A stretch of DNA of 64,000 bases, taken from positions 62,001-126,000 of the forward strand of contig JADJTH010000008.1 in the NCBI GenBank assembly GCA_016711325.1, written 5' to 3'. Each line of letters begins with the position of its first letter. Positions within the stretch are counted from its first letter, which is position 1. The notes below the pieces were generated by a model. That model did no database searches and was not told where the DNA came from. It saw nothing but the letters and a program-made list of their open reading frames with translations. Shown one piece after another: positions 43,125 through 52,052 of this stretch. The DNA comes from Nigerium sp. GTDB taxonomy: Bacteria; Actinomycetota; Actinomycetes; Propionibacteriales; Propionibacteriaceae. Both the position numbers and the translations under genes were made by a program.

Positions 43125-43990
43125 ACCGCCGCAAGCCCGGCGGGCGCGACGGTGAGGATCTCGGAGCCGGTCGGTGTGACGACGATGGTGTGCTCCCACT
43201 GCGCGCACCGCGAGCGGTCGTTGGTGACGACCGTCCAGTCGTCGTCCCACACGTTGCTGCGGGGATCGCCGAGGGTGAGCATCGGCTCGATCGTGAAGGT
43301 CATGCCCGGCTCGAGGACGTCGTGGTAGACGGTCGAGTCGTAGTGCAGCACGATCAGCCCCGAATGGAAGGACGTGTGCACGCCGTGGCCGGTGTAGTCG
43401 CGCACCACCCCGTATCCGAACCGCTTCGCGTAGGCCTCGATGACGCGTCCGATCACGTTGATCTCGCGCCCGGGCTTGACCGCCCGGATGCCGCGCATCA
43501 TCGCCTCGTGGGTGCGTTCGGAGAGCAGCCGGGAGTCCTCGTCGAGGTCGCCGCACGCGAAGGTTCCGCAGTTGTCGCCGTGCACGCCGTTCTTGAACGC
43601 AGTGACGTCGATCTTGACCAGGTCGCCGTCCTCCAGCGGGCGGGCGTCCGGGATGCCGTGGCAGATCACCTCGTTGACGCTGGTGCAGATCGCCTTCGGG
43701 AAGCCGCGGTAGCCCAGCGCGCTCGGGTAGGCGCCGTGGTCGCACATGTACGCGTGCGCGACGGCGTCCAGCTCGTCGGTGGTGACCCCCGGCGCGATGG
43801 CCGCGGCGGCCGTATACATGGCGTCGGACGCGATGCGGCTCGACTCGCGCATGAGCTCGATGGTCTCGGCCGACTGCACGTGCGAGCCGGTGTACCGATC
43901 CGGTCCCGATCGGTCCACGTAGTGGGGGCGCGGGATCGATGCGGGCACCGGGCGGCGTGCGGAAACGGGCCAAGGCTTGATGGGAGTCAC
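43121..43990 (-). CDS. map: type I methionine aminopeptidase
   Basis: A 289-residue protein with an N-terminal extension of ~40 residues (PRPHYVDRSG, a linker seen in actinobacterial MapB). Metal ligands are Asp in KIDVTAFKNGVHGDNCGTF, His in YTGHGVHTSFH, Glu in FTIEPML and Glu in WEHTIVV. It removes the initiator methionine. GTG 43990 follows a perfect -10 TATGAT by 6 bases and is the likely leaderless start. Confidence 0.93.
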   Translation of the reverse strand: MTPIKPWPVSARRPVPASIPRPHYVDRSGPDRYTGSHVQSAETIELMRESSRIASDAMYTAAAAIAPGVTTDELDAVAHAYMCDHGAYPSALGYRGFPKAICTSVNEVICHGIPDARPLEDGDLVKIDVTAFKNGVHGDNCGTFACGDLDEDSRLLSERTHEAMMRGIRAVKPGREINVIGRVIEAYAKRFGYGVVRDYTGHGVHTSFHSGLIVLHYDSTVYHDVLEPGMTFTIEPMLTLGDPRSNVWDDDWTVVTNDRSRCAQWEHTIVVTPTGSEILTVAPAGLAAV

Positions 43991-43996
43991 GCAGCG

Positions 43997-44002
43997 ATCA
44001 TA
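43997..44002 (-). promoter_or_regulatory. leaderless -10 (TATGAT) for map-pabC
   Basis: On the minus strand the near-consensus TATGAT ends 6 bases before the map GTG at 43990. Confidence 0.65.
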
Positions 44003-44039
44003 GTGTGGGTGCCACACGGCGTCCCGGGGAGGTCGGATC

Positions 44040-44276
44040 GTGCATGACGAGTGGTACTACTGCCTGGCTCACCACGGCATCGAACGCTACGAGGGCTGCC
44101 GATCGGTCGACAGACTCGGCCCCTACCAGACCCGCGCCGAGGCCGAGCAGGCACTCGAACGCGCGCAGGCGCGCAACGAGGAATGGGACAGCGATCCGCG
44201 GTTCAATGATCCCGACGAGGACGATGCGGACGCCGACGACTACGGCACGTCGGGTTTCGACACACTCCGGCCCTGA
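44040..44276 (+). CDS. small acidic conserved protein (SPOR-like, hypothetical)
   Basis: A 78-residue protein. WYYCLAHHGIERYEG then DRLGPYQTRAEAEQALERA is the recurrent pattern of small actinobacterial proteins sometimes named SPOR-domain proteins. The tail is very acidic (DPDEDDADADD). GTG 44040 has GGGGAGG at normal spacing. It lies between map and glnA2, a location I recall for such genes in relatives. Function unknown. Confidence 0.75.
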   Translation: MHDEWYYCLAHHGIERYEGCRSVDRLGPYQTRAEAEQALERAQARNEEWDSDPRFNDPDEDDADADDYGTSGFDTLRP

Positions 44277-44340
44277 CCCGGACGCCCACCGCCGGGGACG
44301 CGTAACCCGTACGTAACACGACTGGCGGCAGGATGGTGGC

Positions 44341-45678
44341 ATGGACAAGCAGACTGAATTCGTTCTGCGAACCATGGAGGAGCGGGACGTTCGTTTCGTC
44401 CGCCTCTGGTTCACCGACGTGCTGGGGACTCTGAAGTCGGTCGCGATCGCACCGGCCGAGCTGGAGGGCGCGCTCAGCGAGGGTGTCGGATTCGACGGAT
44501 CTGCGATCGAGGGGTTCGCGCGCGTGTACGAGGCCGACATGGTCGCGCATCCCGATCCCTCGACGTTCCAGCTGCTGCCGTGGCGGGGGGACCAGGGCGG
44601 CACGGCCCGCATGTTCTGCGACATCGCGCTGCCCGACGGCTCGCCGTCCTTCGCGGATCCGCGGCACGTGCTCAAGCGGGCGATGAAGAAGGCCGCCGAC
44701 ATGGGCTTCTCCTACTACGTGCATCCCGAGATCGAGTTCTATCTGTTCCAGCGCCCGATCGTCCCGGGTGTGGAGCCGACGCCGGTCGACACGTCCGGCT
44801 ATTTCGACCACACCACCGACACCGCGAGCACCGACTTCCGGCGCCGCGCGATCACGATGCTCGAGCAGATGGGCATCTCGGTGGAGTTCAGCCACCACGA
44901 GGCCGGCCCGGGCCAGCAGGAGATCGACCTGCGCTACGCCGATGCGCTCACCATGGCCGACAACATCACGACCTTCCGCGTGGTGGTGAAAGAGGTTGCG
45001 GTCACGCAGAACCTGTTCGCGTCGTTTATGCCGAAACCGCTGGCCAACCACCCCGGATCGGGCATGCACAGCCACGTGTCGCTGTTCGAGGGCGACACCA
45101 ACGCGTTCTACGACGCGGCGGGCGAATACAACCTGAGCAAGACCGGACGCCAATTCGTCGCGGGTCTGCTGCATCACGCGGCCGAGTTGAGTGCGGTGCT
45201 CAACCCGTGGGTGAACAGCTACAAGCGCCTCGCGGGCGGCGGTGAGGCCCCCACGTTCATCTGCTGGGGGCAGAACAACCGCTCGGCGATGGTGCGGATC
45301 CCGATGTTCAAGCCGACCAAGGCCAGTTCGGCGCGCGTGGAGTTGCGGTCGCTCGACAGTTCGGCGAATCCGTACCTCGCGTACGCGCTGATCCTCACCG
45401 CGGGCCTGTCGGGGATCGAGAACGAGATGGTGCTTCCCGACCCCGCCGAGGACGACGTGTGGTCGCTCACCGACCGGCAACGCCAGGCCTTGGGCATTCA
45501 ACCGCTGCCGCACTCGCTGCATTCGGCGGTGCGCGCGATGGAATCCAGCCAGCTGGTGGCCGACACGCTCGGCGAGCACGTGTTCGACTTCGTGCTGCGC
45601 AACAAGCGGGCCGAATACGCCGAGTACCGCCAGCAGGTCACGCCCCTGGAGCTGAGCAAGCTGCTGCCGTCGCTGTAG
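44341..45678 (+). CDS. glnA2: glutamine synthetase, GlnA2 type
   Basis: A 445-residue type I glutamine synthetase. GFDGSAIEGFARV near 49-61, YYVHPEIEFYLF near 125 and MHSHVSLFEG near 242 with metal-binding His, and NNRSAMVRIP near 311 are present. The C-terminus lacks the NLY(D/E)LPPEE adenylylation loop, so GlnE is not expected to modify it. Actinobacterial GlnA2 enzymes are minor synthetases or have poly-gamma-glutamate/polyamine-type roles; this cannot be decided here. glnE follows 7 kb downstream and glnA1 17 kb downstream. Confidence 0.9.
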   Translation: MDKQTEFVLRTMEERDVRFVRLWFTDVLGTLKSVAIAPAELEGALSEGVGFDGSAIEGFARVYEADMVAHPDPSTFQLLPWRGDQGGTARMFCDIALPDGSPSFADPRHVLKRAMKKAADMGFSYYVHPEIEFYLFQRPIVPGVEPTPVDTSGYFDHTTDTASTDFRRRAITMLEQMGISVEFSHHEAGPGQQEIDLRYADALTMADNITTFRVVVKEVAVTQNLFASFMPKPLANHPGSGMHSHVSLFEGDTNAFYDAAGEYNLSKTGRQFVAGLLHHAAELSAVLNPWVNSYKRLAGGGEAPTFICWGQNNRSAMVRIPMFKPTKASSARVELRSLDSSANPYLAYALILTAGLSGIENEMVLPDPAEDDVWSLTDRQRQALGIQPLPHSLHSAVRAMESSQLVADTLGEHVFDFVLRNKRAEYAEYRQQVTPLELSKLLPSL

Positions 45679-45784
45679 CGCCGGATCGCCCGCGGGAAGC
45701 ACGGCGTGCGGCCCGCCGGCGGTCGGACGCCGCCCCGTGGGACGCCCGCCGTCCGGGGTCGGGGTGTGCCAGTGTGGACGCATC

Positions 45785-46354
45785 GTGAATGCACTCTTCG
45801 CCCCCTTCACCCCTGACGCTTCCGGTGGCCCGTTGGCGGGCGTCGTGGTGCGGCCCGGCGTCGCCGACGACCTGCCGGCCATCGCCGACCTCGCCGCACA
45901 GCGCGAGTGCGGCGACCTCGCCGATCGGCTGGCTGTCCACGGCCGCCGATTCGCCGACGAGCGGCAGCGGCTGTTCGTGGCCGAGCACGACGACGCGATC
46001 GTCGGGTACGCCTGGGCCAGTTGGCTGACCCCGGTGGCCGACGGCGGGCGCCGCGCGCCCGACGGGTGGTACCTGAGCGGCATCGTCCTCGCGCCCGCAC
46101 TGCGGCGCCGAGGCATCGGACGCAGGCTCACCGAGGCGCGGGTCGCGTGGGTGCTCGGGCACGACGATCACATCTACTACGTCGTGAGCGCTTCCAACGG
46201 CCCCTCGCGCACGCTTCACGCCGAATTGGGCTTCCGCGAAATCTCGACCGACTTCGTCGTACCGGGCGTGGTGTTCACCAACGCCGACGGCATCCTGTGC
46301 CAACTCGACAAGCGCCCCGACGCCGACGTCATCGACCTGGCCCGGCGGCGCTGA
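45785..46354 (+). CDS. GNAT-family N-acetyltransferase
   Basis: A 189-residue protein. The acetyl-CoA loop is RRRGIGRRL near 112-120, preceded by LSGIVLAPA. The front (VVVRPGVADDLPAIADLAAQR) and end (ASNGPSRTLHAELGFREIS) match the GNAT fold. The substrate is unknown. GTG 45785 is chosen as the first start giving a normal-length domain; a start 48 bases upstream has no support. Confidence 0.8.
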   Translation: MNALFAPFTPDASGGPLAGVVVRPGVADDLPAIADLAAQRECGDLADRLAVHGRRFADERQRLFVAEHDDAIVGYAWASWLTPVADGGRRAPDGWYLSGIVLAPALRRRGIGRRLTEARVAWVLGHDDHIYYVVSASNGPSRTLHAELGFREISTDFVVPGVVFTNADGILCQLDKRPDADVIDLARRR

Positions 46355-46388
46355 TCCTGTCCGGTCGGGCGACTTGTCGCCGCGTGGA

Positions 46389-46486
46389 CGGTAATTCTTG
46401 CCACTCAATCGGCCGCCGCACGCGGAAACACCAGTCCCACTGGGTTTCCTGCGAGGCTCTGGGAATTGAGTGGTCGAAAATACGCA
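46389..46486. repeat. 98-base palindromic intergenic element, copy A
   Basis: The ends are inverted: GCCACTCAAT near the left end matches ATTGAGTGG near the right, and GGTAATTC matches GAAAATAC loosely. The core is AGTCCCACT. It is AT-richer than its surroundings and lies between the GNAT gene and a convergent operon. A related 97-base element is at 58133-58229. Confidence 0.65.
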
Positions 46487-46500
46487 CGTGAGGCGGTTGA

Positions 46501-46890
46501 CTACGGCGTGTCCGTGCCCAGCACCGGAAGCAGATCGGCGAGGGAGGCGTGGGCGCCGCTGGCCGACAGCGCATGCGCGCCGAGGGCGTCGTCCCAGATC
46601 AGCCGCCCGCTCGCGAGTGCGAGCCAGGTGGCGGGGCCGACCTCGATGACGTTGGGCGGGGTGCCCCGCGTGTGCACGCTCGTCGCGCCGGGAACGCCGA
46701 TCTGGACGGCCGCGAACGGTGGCACCCTGACCTCGACGAGCCGACCTGGATGGCGGTGAGCCAGCTCGGCCAGGCTCGTGCGGACGGCCGCCGCCACCGC
46801 GGCCCGGGGGACACCGGTGTCCGACGACAGCAGGGCGGCCACGTGGGACGCTGCGGCGAGCGCGTCGGCATCCGGCCGGCGGCGGCTCAT
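46501..46890 (-). CDS. sterol-carrier-like small protein (SCP family)
   Basis: A 129-residue protein. LAELAHRHPGRLVEVRVPPFAAVQ and VEVGPATWLALASG (written here IEVGPATWLALASG near 88-101) followed by WDDA are the recurrent pattern of actinobacterial sterol-carrier-family proteins. The fold may bind a lipid; no substrate is known. ATG 46890 overlaps the stop of the first adaptor gene (ATGA), so it is the last gene of the exporter operon. Confidence 0.75.
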   Translation of the reverse strand: MSRRRPDADALAAASHVAALLSSDTGVPRAAVAAAVRTSLAELAHRHPGRLVEVRVPPFAAVQIGVPGATSVHTRGTPPNVIEVGPATWLALASGRLIWDDALGAHALSASGAHASLADLLPVLGTDTP

Positions 46891-48845
46891 CGCGACGGTG
46901 TCGGGCTGGCGGTGTGGGACGCCGGCTGGTACTGGCTGATGCCGCCGGGTACCGGTAGCCGGCGGTCGGCGAGCACCACCAACTGACCGTCCCTGAGCCC
47001 GGAGACGATCTCGACGCGACCCTGCCCGGCGCGACCGGTGACCACGGTGACGGTGCCGGCCGCGTCGTCGCGGGCGTTGGCGACGACCTCGACGGTGGCT
47101 GTCGTGTCGGTGAGTTTCGTCACCGCGGACGCCGGTACCGTCAGCACGCCGTAAGCCTGCGCGAGTTGGAGGGTCACCTCGGCGTAGGCGCCCGAGAACA
47201 GCGATCCGTCGGGGTCGTCGGCGAGCACCTCGGTGGCGAAGGTCGGCGAGCCTTGCCCGGTCGGCATCACGCTGACCTGGTTCACGTGGCCGGCCAGCTC
47301 GGGAGGAGCGGCGAGGTTGCCGACCTGCGCGCCCACCCCGGGGGCCACCAGGGCCCGATGACTCAGCGGCACCTGGACGACGATCTGCGCGGCGCCCTCG
47401 CCGACGATCGTGGCGGAGCGTCCGGCCGAGCTCTCGCCGGCCGTGAGGTCGAGCGCGCCCACGGTCCCCGTGATGGGGCTGACCAGCGTGGCTTCGGCGA
47501 GGTTCGTCTCGGCCGTGTCGAGCTGCTGGCGTGCCTGGAGCAACTGCGCGCGGTTGCTGGCGATCGTGGCGTCCGTCACCGCGCCGCCCATGCCGGCCAG
47601 CTGGGCCGCCAGCTGCGCCTGCGCCTCGCGCATCACCTGCTCGGACGCCTCGCGCGCCGCCCGCTCGACCTCGGCCTGCGCCGCGGCCAAGGCGGCGGCG
47701 GCCTGCTGGCTGCTCGCGGCGAGGCCCTCGGCGGCCGTCGCGATCGCCTGCCCGGCCGTCGCTTCCGCCAGGGCCACGCCCATCATCGCGTCGGAGCAGG
47801 CCTGCACCTGGCCGGCCATGCCGGCCAGCTGACCGAGGAGCTCGTCGGGGATACCGGGGACGCTCGCGCTCGGCGACGACGTCGGCTTTGCGGTGGTGGG
47901 GCGAGGGGAGGCCTCCGGGGACGGAGTGGTCGTGGCCGACGGTGAAACGGGCGCGGACGCCGACGGGGATGCCGACGCCGAGGGGAGTGCGGTGGCCGAA
48001 GCCGAAACCGACGCCGGCGTCGCGGCGGTGGTCGGGGAGAGCGCGGGTCGGGGGGTCGACCGGGCGGGCGCCGCGTCGGATCGCGCGGTGGGCACGCTCG
48101 TCGGCAATGTCGTGGGCAGGGTCGTCGGCAACGCCGTGGGCATGGTCTGACCCAATCCCTGCAGCTGGCTCAGGGCGGCGAACACCGGCGTGCACTTCTC
48201 CTGCTGGAGGGCGACCGACTGCTGCAGAGCGGCGAGCGACTGCTCCATACCCGCGAGGTAGGCCGGGGTGCCGGTGCCGGCCTGGCTGCCCGCACCCCCC
48301 TGGCCGCCTGCACCCGCCTGGCCGGTCGTGCCCGCGGGTGCGGACGCCGTGGGTGTCGCGCCGGACGACTGCCCGCCCAGCGCACCGCTCAGATTCACGC
48401 CGCCCAGGCCGCCCAGGCCGCCCGTGCCGCCGCCGAGGCCGCTCGCGCCGCCGAGCCCGGCCCCCGACCCGCCGCTGGTGCCGTTGCGCTGGGTGGTCAG
48501 GTTGGCGTCCAGTTGCGCCTGCGCGGTGGCGACGTCGGCGCGGGCACGCAGCACGGACACGCGCAGCGGGGCCGGATCGATCGTGGCCAGCTGCTGGCCG
48601 GCGGTGACGTGGTCGCCGACGCGGACGGACACCGTGGTCACGAGTCCGTCCGTTCCGAAGGACGCCGCCGCCTGGTCGGTGCGCGTGACCGGGCCCACGA
48701 GGGTGAGGGTCTGCGTGATCGAGGCCCGCGCGGCCGGCGCCGTGACGTAGGCCGCCGCGGCGGGACGCGGCCACAGTGCCCAGGACACGAGCCCGATGGC
48801 GAGGACGCCGGCCACGGCGGCGATCAGTCCGGTGCGGCGTTGCAT
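46887..48845 (-). CDS. HlyD/MacA-type membrane fusion protein with a large low-complexity insert
   Basis: A 652-residue adaptor. A membrane anchor (about 6-25) is followed by a biotinyl-lipoyl-like half domain (about 62-95). The expected helical hairpin is interrupted at about 120-335 by a Gly-rich stretch, a short helix, and a Pro/Thr/Ser/Ala-rich stretch with LPTTLPTTLPTS repeats. The hairpin then resumes, and LVSPITGTVGAL near 475 starts the second lipoyl half and beta-barrel. Normal relatives are about 350-450 residues. It overlaps the permease gene by 1 base (TGATG). It should link the ABC exporter to the wall. Confidence 0.8.
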   Translation of the reverse strand: MQRRTGLIAAVAGVLAIGLVSWALWPRPAAAAYVTAPAARASITQTLTLVGPVTRTDQAAASFGTDGLVTTVSVRVGDHVTAGQQLATIDPAPLRVSVLRARADVATAQAQLDANLTTQRNGTSGGSGAGLGGASGLGGGTGGLGGLGGVNLSGALGGQSSGATPTASAPAGTTGQAGAGGQGGAGSQAGTGTPAYLAGMEQSLAALQQSVALQQEKCTPVFAALSQLQGLGQTMPTALPTTLPTTLPTSVPTARSDAAPARSTPRPALSPTTAATPASVSASATALPSASASPSASAPVSPSATTTPSPEASPRPTTAKPTSSPSASVPGIPDELLGQLAGMAGQVQACSDAMMGVALAEATAGQAIATAAEGLAASSQQAAAALAAAQAEVERAAREASEQVMREAQAQLAAQLAGMGGAVTDATIASNRAQLLQARQQLDTAETNLAEATLVSPITGTVGALDLTAGESSAGRSATIVGEGAAQIVVQVPLSHRALVAPGVGAQVGNLAAPPELAGHVNQVSVMPTGQGSPTFATEVLADDPDGSLFSGAYAEVTLQLAQAYGVLTVPASAVTKLTDTTATVEVVANARDDAAGTVTVVTGRAGQGRVEIVSGLRDGQLVVLADRRLPVPGGISQYQPASHTASPTPSR

Positions 48846-50068
48846 CACTCGCTCCTCAGGGCGTCGATCGGGGGCAGGTTCGCGGCGCGCGCGGCCGGGT
48901 AGACGCCCGCACCGAGGCCGACGGCGAGGGAGACCGACAGCGCGAGCAGGGTCGCCGGGATGGAGATGGTCACCTGCAGGTCGAGCAGCGGGGTCAGGAT
49001 GGCCGCCCCCACCACGCCGAGGGCCACGCCCATCGCTCCGCCCAGCAGACCGAGGATGCCCGCCTCGACGAGGAACTGCCGCCGGATCAGTGCCGGAGTC
49101 GCGCCTAGGGCCTTGCGCAGGCCGATCTCGCGCACCCGCTCCGTCACCGACACCAGCATGATGTTCATCACGCCGATGCCGCCCACCACCAGCGAGATGC
49201 CCGCCAGGCCGCTGAGCAGGGTGGTCAGCACCGCGGTCATCGTGTCGGCGGCCGTCAACAGCGCCTGGAACGTCATGATCGAGAACCCCGGTTCGGCCGC
49301 CGTGGTCGCGTGGTTGACAGTCAGGGCGCGCGTGATCTGCTGGTGGGCCGAGCTGATGGAGGCGTCGTCGCGCGCAGTCACGTAGATCGTCGACAGCATC
49401 CGGGCGGACGCCGGCGCCGTCAGCCGCTGCGCCATCGTCGTGAGAGGCACGATGATCGTGTCGTCGTCGTTGCTCAGCGAGCTGGCGCCGACCGAATCGA
49501 GGACGCCGACGACGAGGAACGACTGGCCCTCGATGGTGATGTCCTGCCCGACCGCCGGCGTGTCGTCGAACAGCTCGGACGCGGTCACCGGCCCCAGCAC
49601 CGCCACTTGCGCGGCGGAGGCCTGTTCGGCGTCCGAAAAAAAGCGGCCGTCGACGAGCGTGCGGGCGCGCACCGTCGGCCATTCGACGGTGCTGCCCGAC
49701 ACCGAGGTCGTGGTGCGCGCCGTACCGTAGGACAGCGTGAGCCGGTTCGACATGATCGGTGCGACCCCGACGACGTCGGGGGCCACGGCCGGGTCGGCGA
49801 TGACGCCCGCGTCGTCGAGCGTGAGCATGGACGCCCCGGTCGCCGAACCGCCGCCGAACACGGACGACCCACCCGGCATGACAATGAGCAGGTTGGAACC
49901 CAGGTTGTTGATCTCTTCGGTGATCTGGCGGCGCGCGCCCTCGCCGAGGCCGACGGTGAGCATCACGGCCGCGATGCCGATCAGGATGCCCAGCATCGTC
50001 AGCATCGAGCGCATGCGGCGTCCGAGCAGCGCCTCGATCGCCGTGCGGAACGTCTCGCCCCAGCTCAT
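48845..50068 (-). CDS. MacB-like ABC transporter permease
   Basis: A 407-residue permease of the MacB/FtsX type: one N-terminal membrane segment (about 20-45), a large outer domain (about 50-280) and three C-terminal segments. VVGGIGVMNIMLVSVTERVREIGLRKALGA near 300 and YPAARAANLPPIDALR at the end are hallmarks. Such permeases drive export of lipids, peptides or drugs by mechanotransmission. It is coupled to the ATPase gene by ATGA overlap. Confidence 0.9.
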   Translation of the reverse strand: MSWGETFRTAIEALLGRRMRSMLTMLGILIGIAAVMLTVGLGEGARRQITEEINNLGSNLLIVMPGGSSVFGGGSATGASMLTLDDAGVIADPAVAPDVVGVAPIMSNRLTLSYGTARTTTSVSGSTVEWPTVRARTLVDGRFFSDAEQASAAQVAVLGPVTASELFDDTPAVGQDITIEGQSFLVVGVLDSVGASSLSNDDDTIIVPLTTMAQRLTAPASARMLSTIYVTARDDASISSAHQQITRALTVNHATTAAEPGFSIMTFQALLTAADTMTAVLTTLLSGLAGISLVVGGIGVMNIMLVSVTERVREIGLRKALGATPALIRRQFLVEAGILGLLGGAMGVALGVVGAAILTPLLDLQVTISIPATLLALSVSLAVGLGAGVYPAARAANLPPIDALRSE

Positions 50069-50760
50069 GCGCGGCCTCCGGACGGGGCGGCCTCGCTCAG
50101 CAGGCCGTCGGTGATCCGCCAGACGCGGTGCGCTTCGGCGGCGACGTCCGCCTCGTGGGTGATCAGCACGATGGTGCGGCCCGCGTCGTGCAGTTCGTGG
50201 AACAGGGCCAGCACGTCGTGGGTGGAGACCGAATCGAGGTTGCCCGTCGGCTCGTCGGCCAGGATGAGCGTCGGATCGGTGACCAGCGCCCGCGCGACCG
50301 AGACGCGTTGCTGCTGGCCGCCGGACAACTCGCCCGGACGGTGCTCGACGCGGTCCGCCAGCCCCACCCGGGCCAGGGCGGCCTGCGCGCGCTCGCGGCG
50401 TTCCGCGCGCCCGACGCCCGCGTAGATGAGCGGCAGCTCCACGTTGCGCAGGGCCGTCATCGAGGCCAGCAGGTTGAATTGCTGGAAGACAAACCCGATC
50501 TGGGCGTTTCGGACGACCGCCAGCTCGGCTTCGCTCATGTGGCTGACGTCGACGCCGCCGAGTTCGTAGCTCCCGCCGGTCGGCACGTCGAGGCAGCCCA
50601 GGATGTGCATGAGCGTCGACTTGCCCGAGCCCGACGGACCCATGATCGCGACGAAGTCGCCGGCCTCGACATCGAGGTCGATGCCGCGCAGCGCCTCGAC
50701 GGCGATCACGCCCGTGTCGTAGACCTTGCGGACGCCGCGCATCCGCAGCAGTGCGCTCAT
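50065..50760 (-). CDS. MacB-like ABC transporter ATP-binding protein
   Basis: A 231-residue ATPase. Walker A is GPSGSGKST near 41-49, the LolD/MacB pattern MHILGCLD follows, then FVFQQFNLL near 90, signature LSGGQQQR near 144 and Walker B LILADEPTGNLD near 164, H-loop ITHE. It energises the MacB-like permease. Both neighbours overlap it by 4 bases. Confidence 0.92.
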   Translation of the reverse strand: MSALLRMRGVRKVYDTGVIAVEALRGIDLDVEAGDFVAIMGPSGSGKSTLMHILGCLDVPTGGSYELGGVDVSHMSEAELAVVRNAQIGFVFQQFNLLASMTALRNVELPLIYAGVGRAERRERAQAALARVGLADRVEHRPGELSGGQQQRVSVARALVTDPTLILADEPTGNLDSVSTHDVLALFHELHDAGRTIVLITHEADVAAEAHRVWRITDGLLSEAAPSGGRA

Positions 50761-51953
50761 CGTGCCGGGGTGGTGCTGGGGTCGGGGGAGGCCAGCTGGC
50801 CGTTCGGCCCGAACTGCGGGCGCGGCGGCGCCGTCACGACGACGCTGCGCCGCGCGATCACCTCGTCGCCCTCGCCGAGCCCCGAGAGGATCTCGATCCG
50901 GTCGCCGAAGCGGCGACCGGTCGTCACCGTCACGATGTCGACGCCCGAGCCCGCCGGACGCCGGACCGTCGCGTTGTTCTGGTTGAGCCAGATCGCCTCG
51001 CCCGGGATCGTGAGCACGCCCTCGACGGTGCCGGTGGTGATGACGGCGTCGGCGTCCGACCCCGAGAACAGCGCGTCGGACCGTTCGGTGACGCGCAGCG
51101 TGACCGGGAAGGTCGCGGCCTGCCCCGACGACCCGGACGCCACGATGCCGACGGTGTCCACGACCGCGGCCACGCTGATCGAGGTGCCGACCGGGGTCAC
51201 CACGGCGTGCTGGCCCGCCTTGATGCTGGGCAGATCGGCGGTGCCGACCTGGGCGTCGAGTTTCCACGCGTCGGGGGCGATGACGACGACGTGCGCTCCG
51301 CCGGAGGTGGCCTGACCGCCGCCGAGCGAGCCCGCGAGGCCCGACAGCCCGCCCAGGCTCGACAGGTCGGCGCCGGACGAGGACATGCCGGCGGCCCCCG
51401 ACACCTGATCGCCGACCTCGATGGACACCTGCGCGACGATGCCGGTGATCGGGCTGGTCAGGCGGGCGTCCGCTACACGCGAGCGAGCCTGCTCGGCGGA
51501 CGCCTCGGCGGCCTGGACGCCGGCGCGCCCGGCGGCGAGCTGCGCGGAACTCACGCCCGAGGTGTCCTGAGCGGTGCGGAGCTGAGCGCGGGCGGCGGAC
51601 AGTTGGGCGTCCGCAAGGGCGACCGCGTTGCGGAGGTCGCGGTCGTCGACCCGCGCGAGTTCGGCGCCCTGGTCGACTCGCCCGCCGACGCGCGCCGCGA
51701 TCGAGGAGACCGTGCCCGGAACCGCGAACGACACGTTGGCCTGCTGCTGAGGCGCGAGCACGCCCGCGAGCGAAACGGTCGTGGTTTCGGTGGTGCGCGT
51801 GGCTTTCACGACCTCCGTCGCCTGGGGGGCGGGGGCGCGCGACGCGTTCCACCACACGGCCCCGGCGGCCAGCGCGATCGCGGCGAGCGCGGCCCCGATG
51901 GTGATCACCCAACGCCGGCGCGTCCACCTCTGGCGTGTGCGGGCTTGCTTCAT
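50757..51953 (-). CDS. HlyD/MacA-type membrane fusion protein (second adaptor)
   Basis: A 398-residue adaptor of normal size. Basic front and membrane anchor (about 10-33), lipoyl half (SVVxPG-like FAVPGTVSSIAARVGGRVDQGAELARV near 75-102), helical hairpin (about 105-165), DARLTSPITGIVAQVSIEVGDQV near 163-185 as the second half, and a beta-barrel with SGLGEGDEVI. GGAG lies 8 bases before ATG 51953. It is the first gene of an operon that has another adaptor at its end. Confidence 0.85.
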   Translation of the reverse strand: MKQARTRQRWTRRRWVITIGAALAAIALAAGAVWWNASRAPAPQATEVVKATRTTETTTVSLAGVLAPQQQANVSFAVPGTVSSIAARVGGRVDQGAELARVDDRDLRNAVALADAQLSAARAQLRTAQDTSGVSSAQLAAGRAGVQAAEASAEQARSRVADARLTSPITGIVAQVSIEVGDQVSGAAGMSSSGADLSSLGGLSGLAGSLGGGQATSGGAHVVVIAPDAWKLDAQVGTADLPSIKAGQHAVVTPVGTSISVAAVVDTVGIVASGSSGQAATFPVTLRVTERSDALFSGSDADAVITTGTVEGVLTIPGEAIWLNQNNATVRRPAGSGVDIVTVTTGRRFGDRIEILSGLGEGDEVIARRSVVVTAPPRPQFGPNGQLASPDPSTTPAR

Positions 51954-51984
51954 CCGAATGGCTCCTGTCGGTACGTGCCCGTCC

Positions 51985-51990
51985 AGGTTA
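51985..51990 (-). promoter_or_regulatory. -10 (TAACCT) of the exporter operon
   Basis: On the minus strand TAACCT lies 31 bases before ATG 51953, leaving a short leader with a ribosome-binding site. Confidence 0.4.
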
Positions 51991-52052
51991 GTCCGCCGCG
52001 AGAAGGCCGGAGGCCTCACCGGAGGTCAACCCCCGCCGGGCGGCCACGTGCG

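Noticed and set aside
45679..45784. Terminator hairpin behind glnA2
   Set aside because: CGCCGG/CCGGCG pairing needs a large bulge; too weak to call.
46887..49682. 931-codon extension of the first adaptor gene
   Set aside because: The upstream part is a frame shadow of the MacB-like permease; the true start is ATG 48845 overlapping the permease stop.
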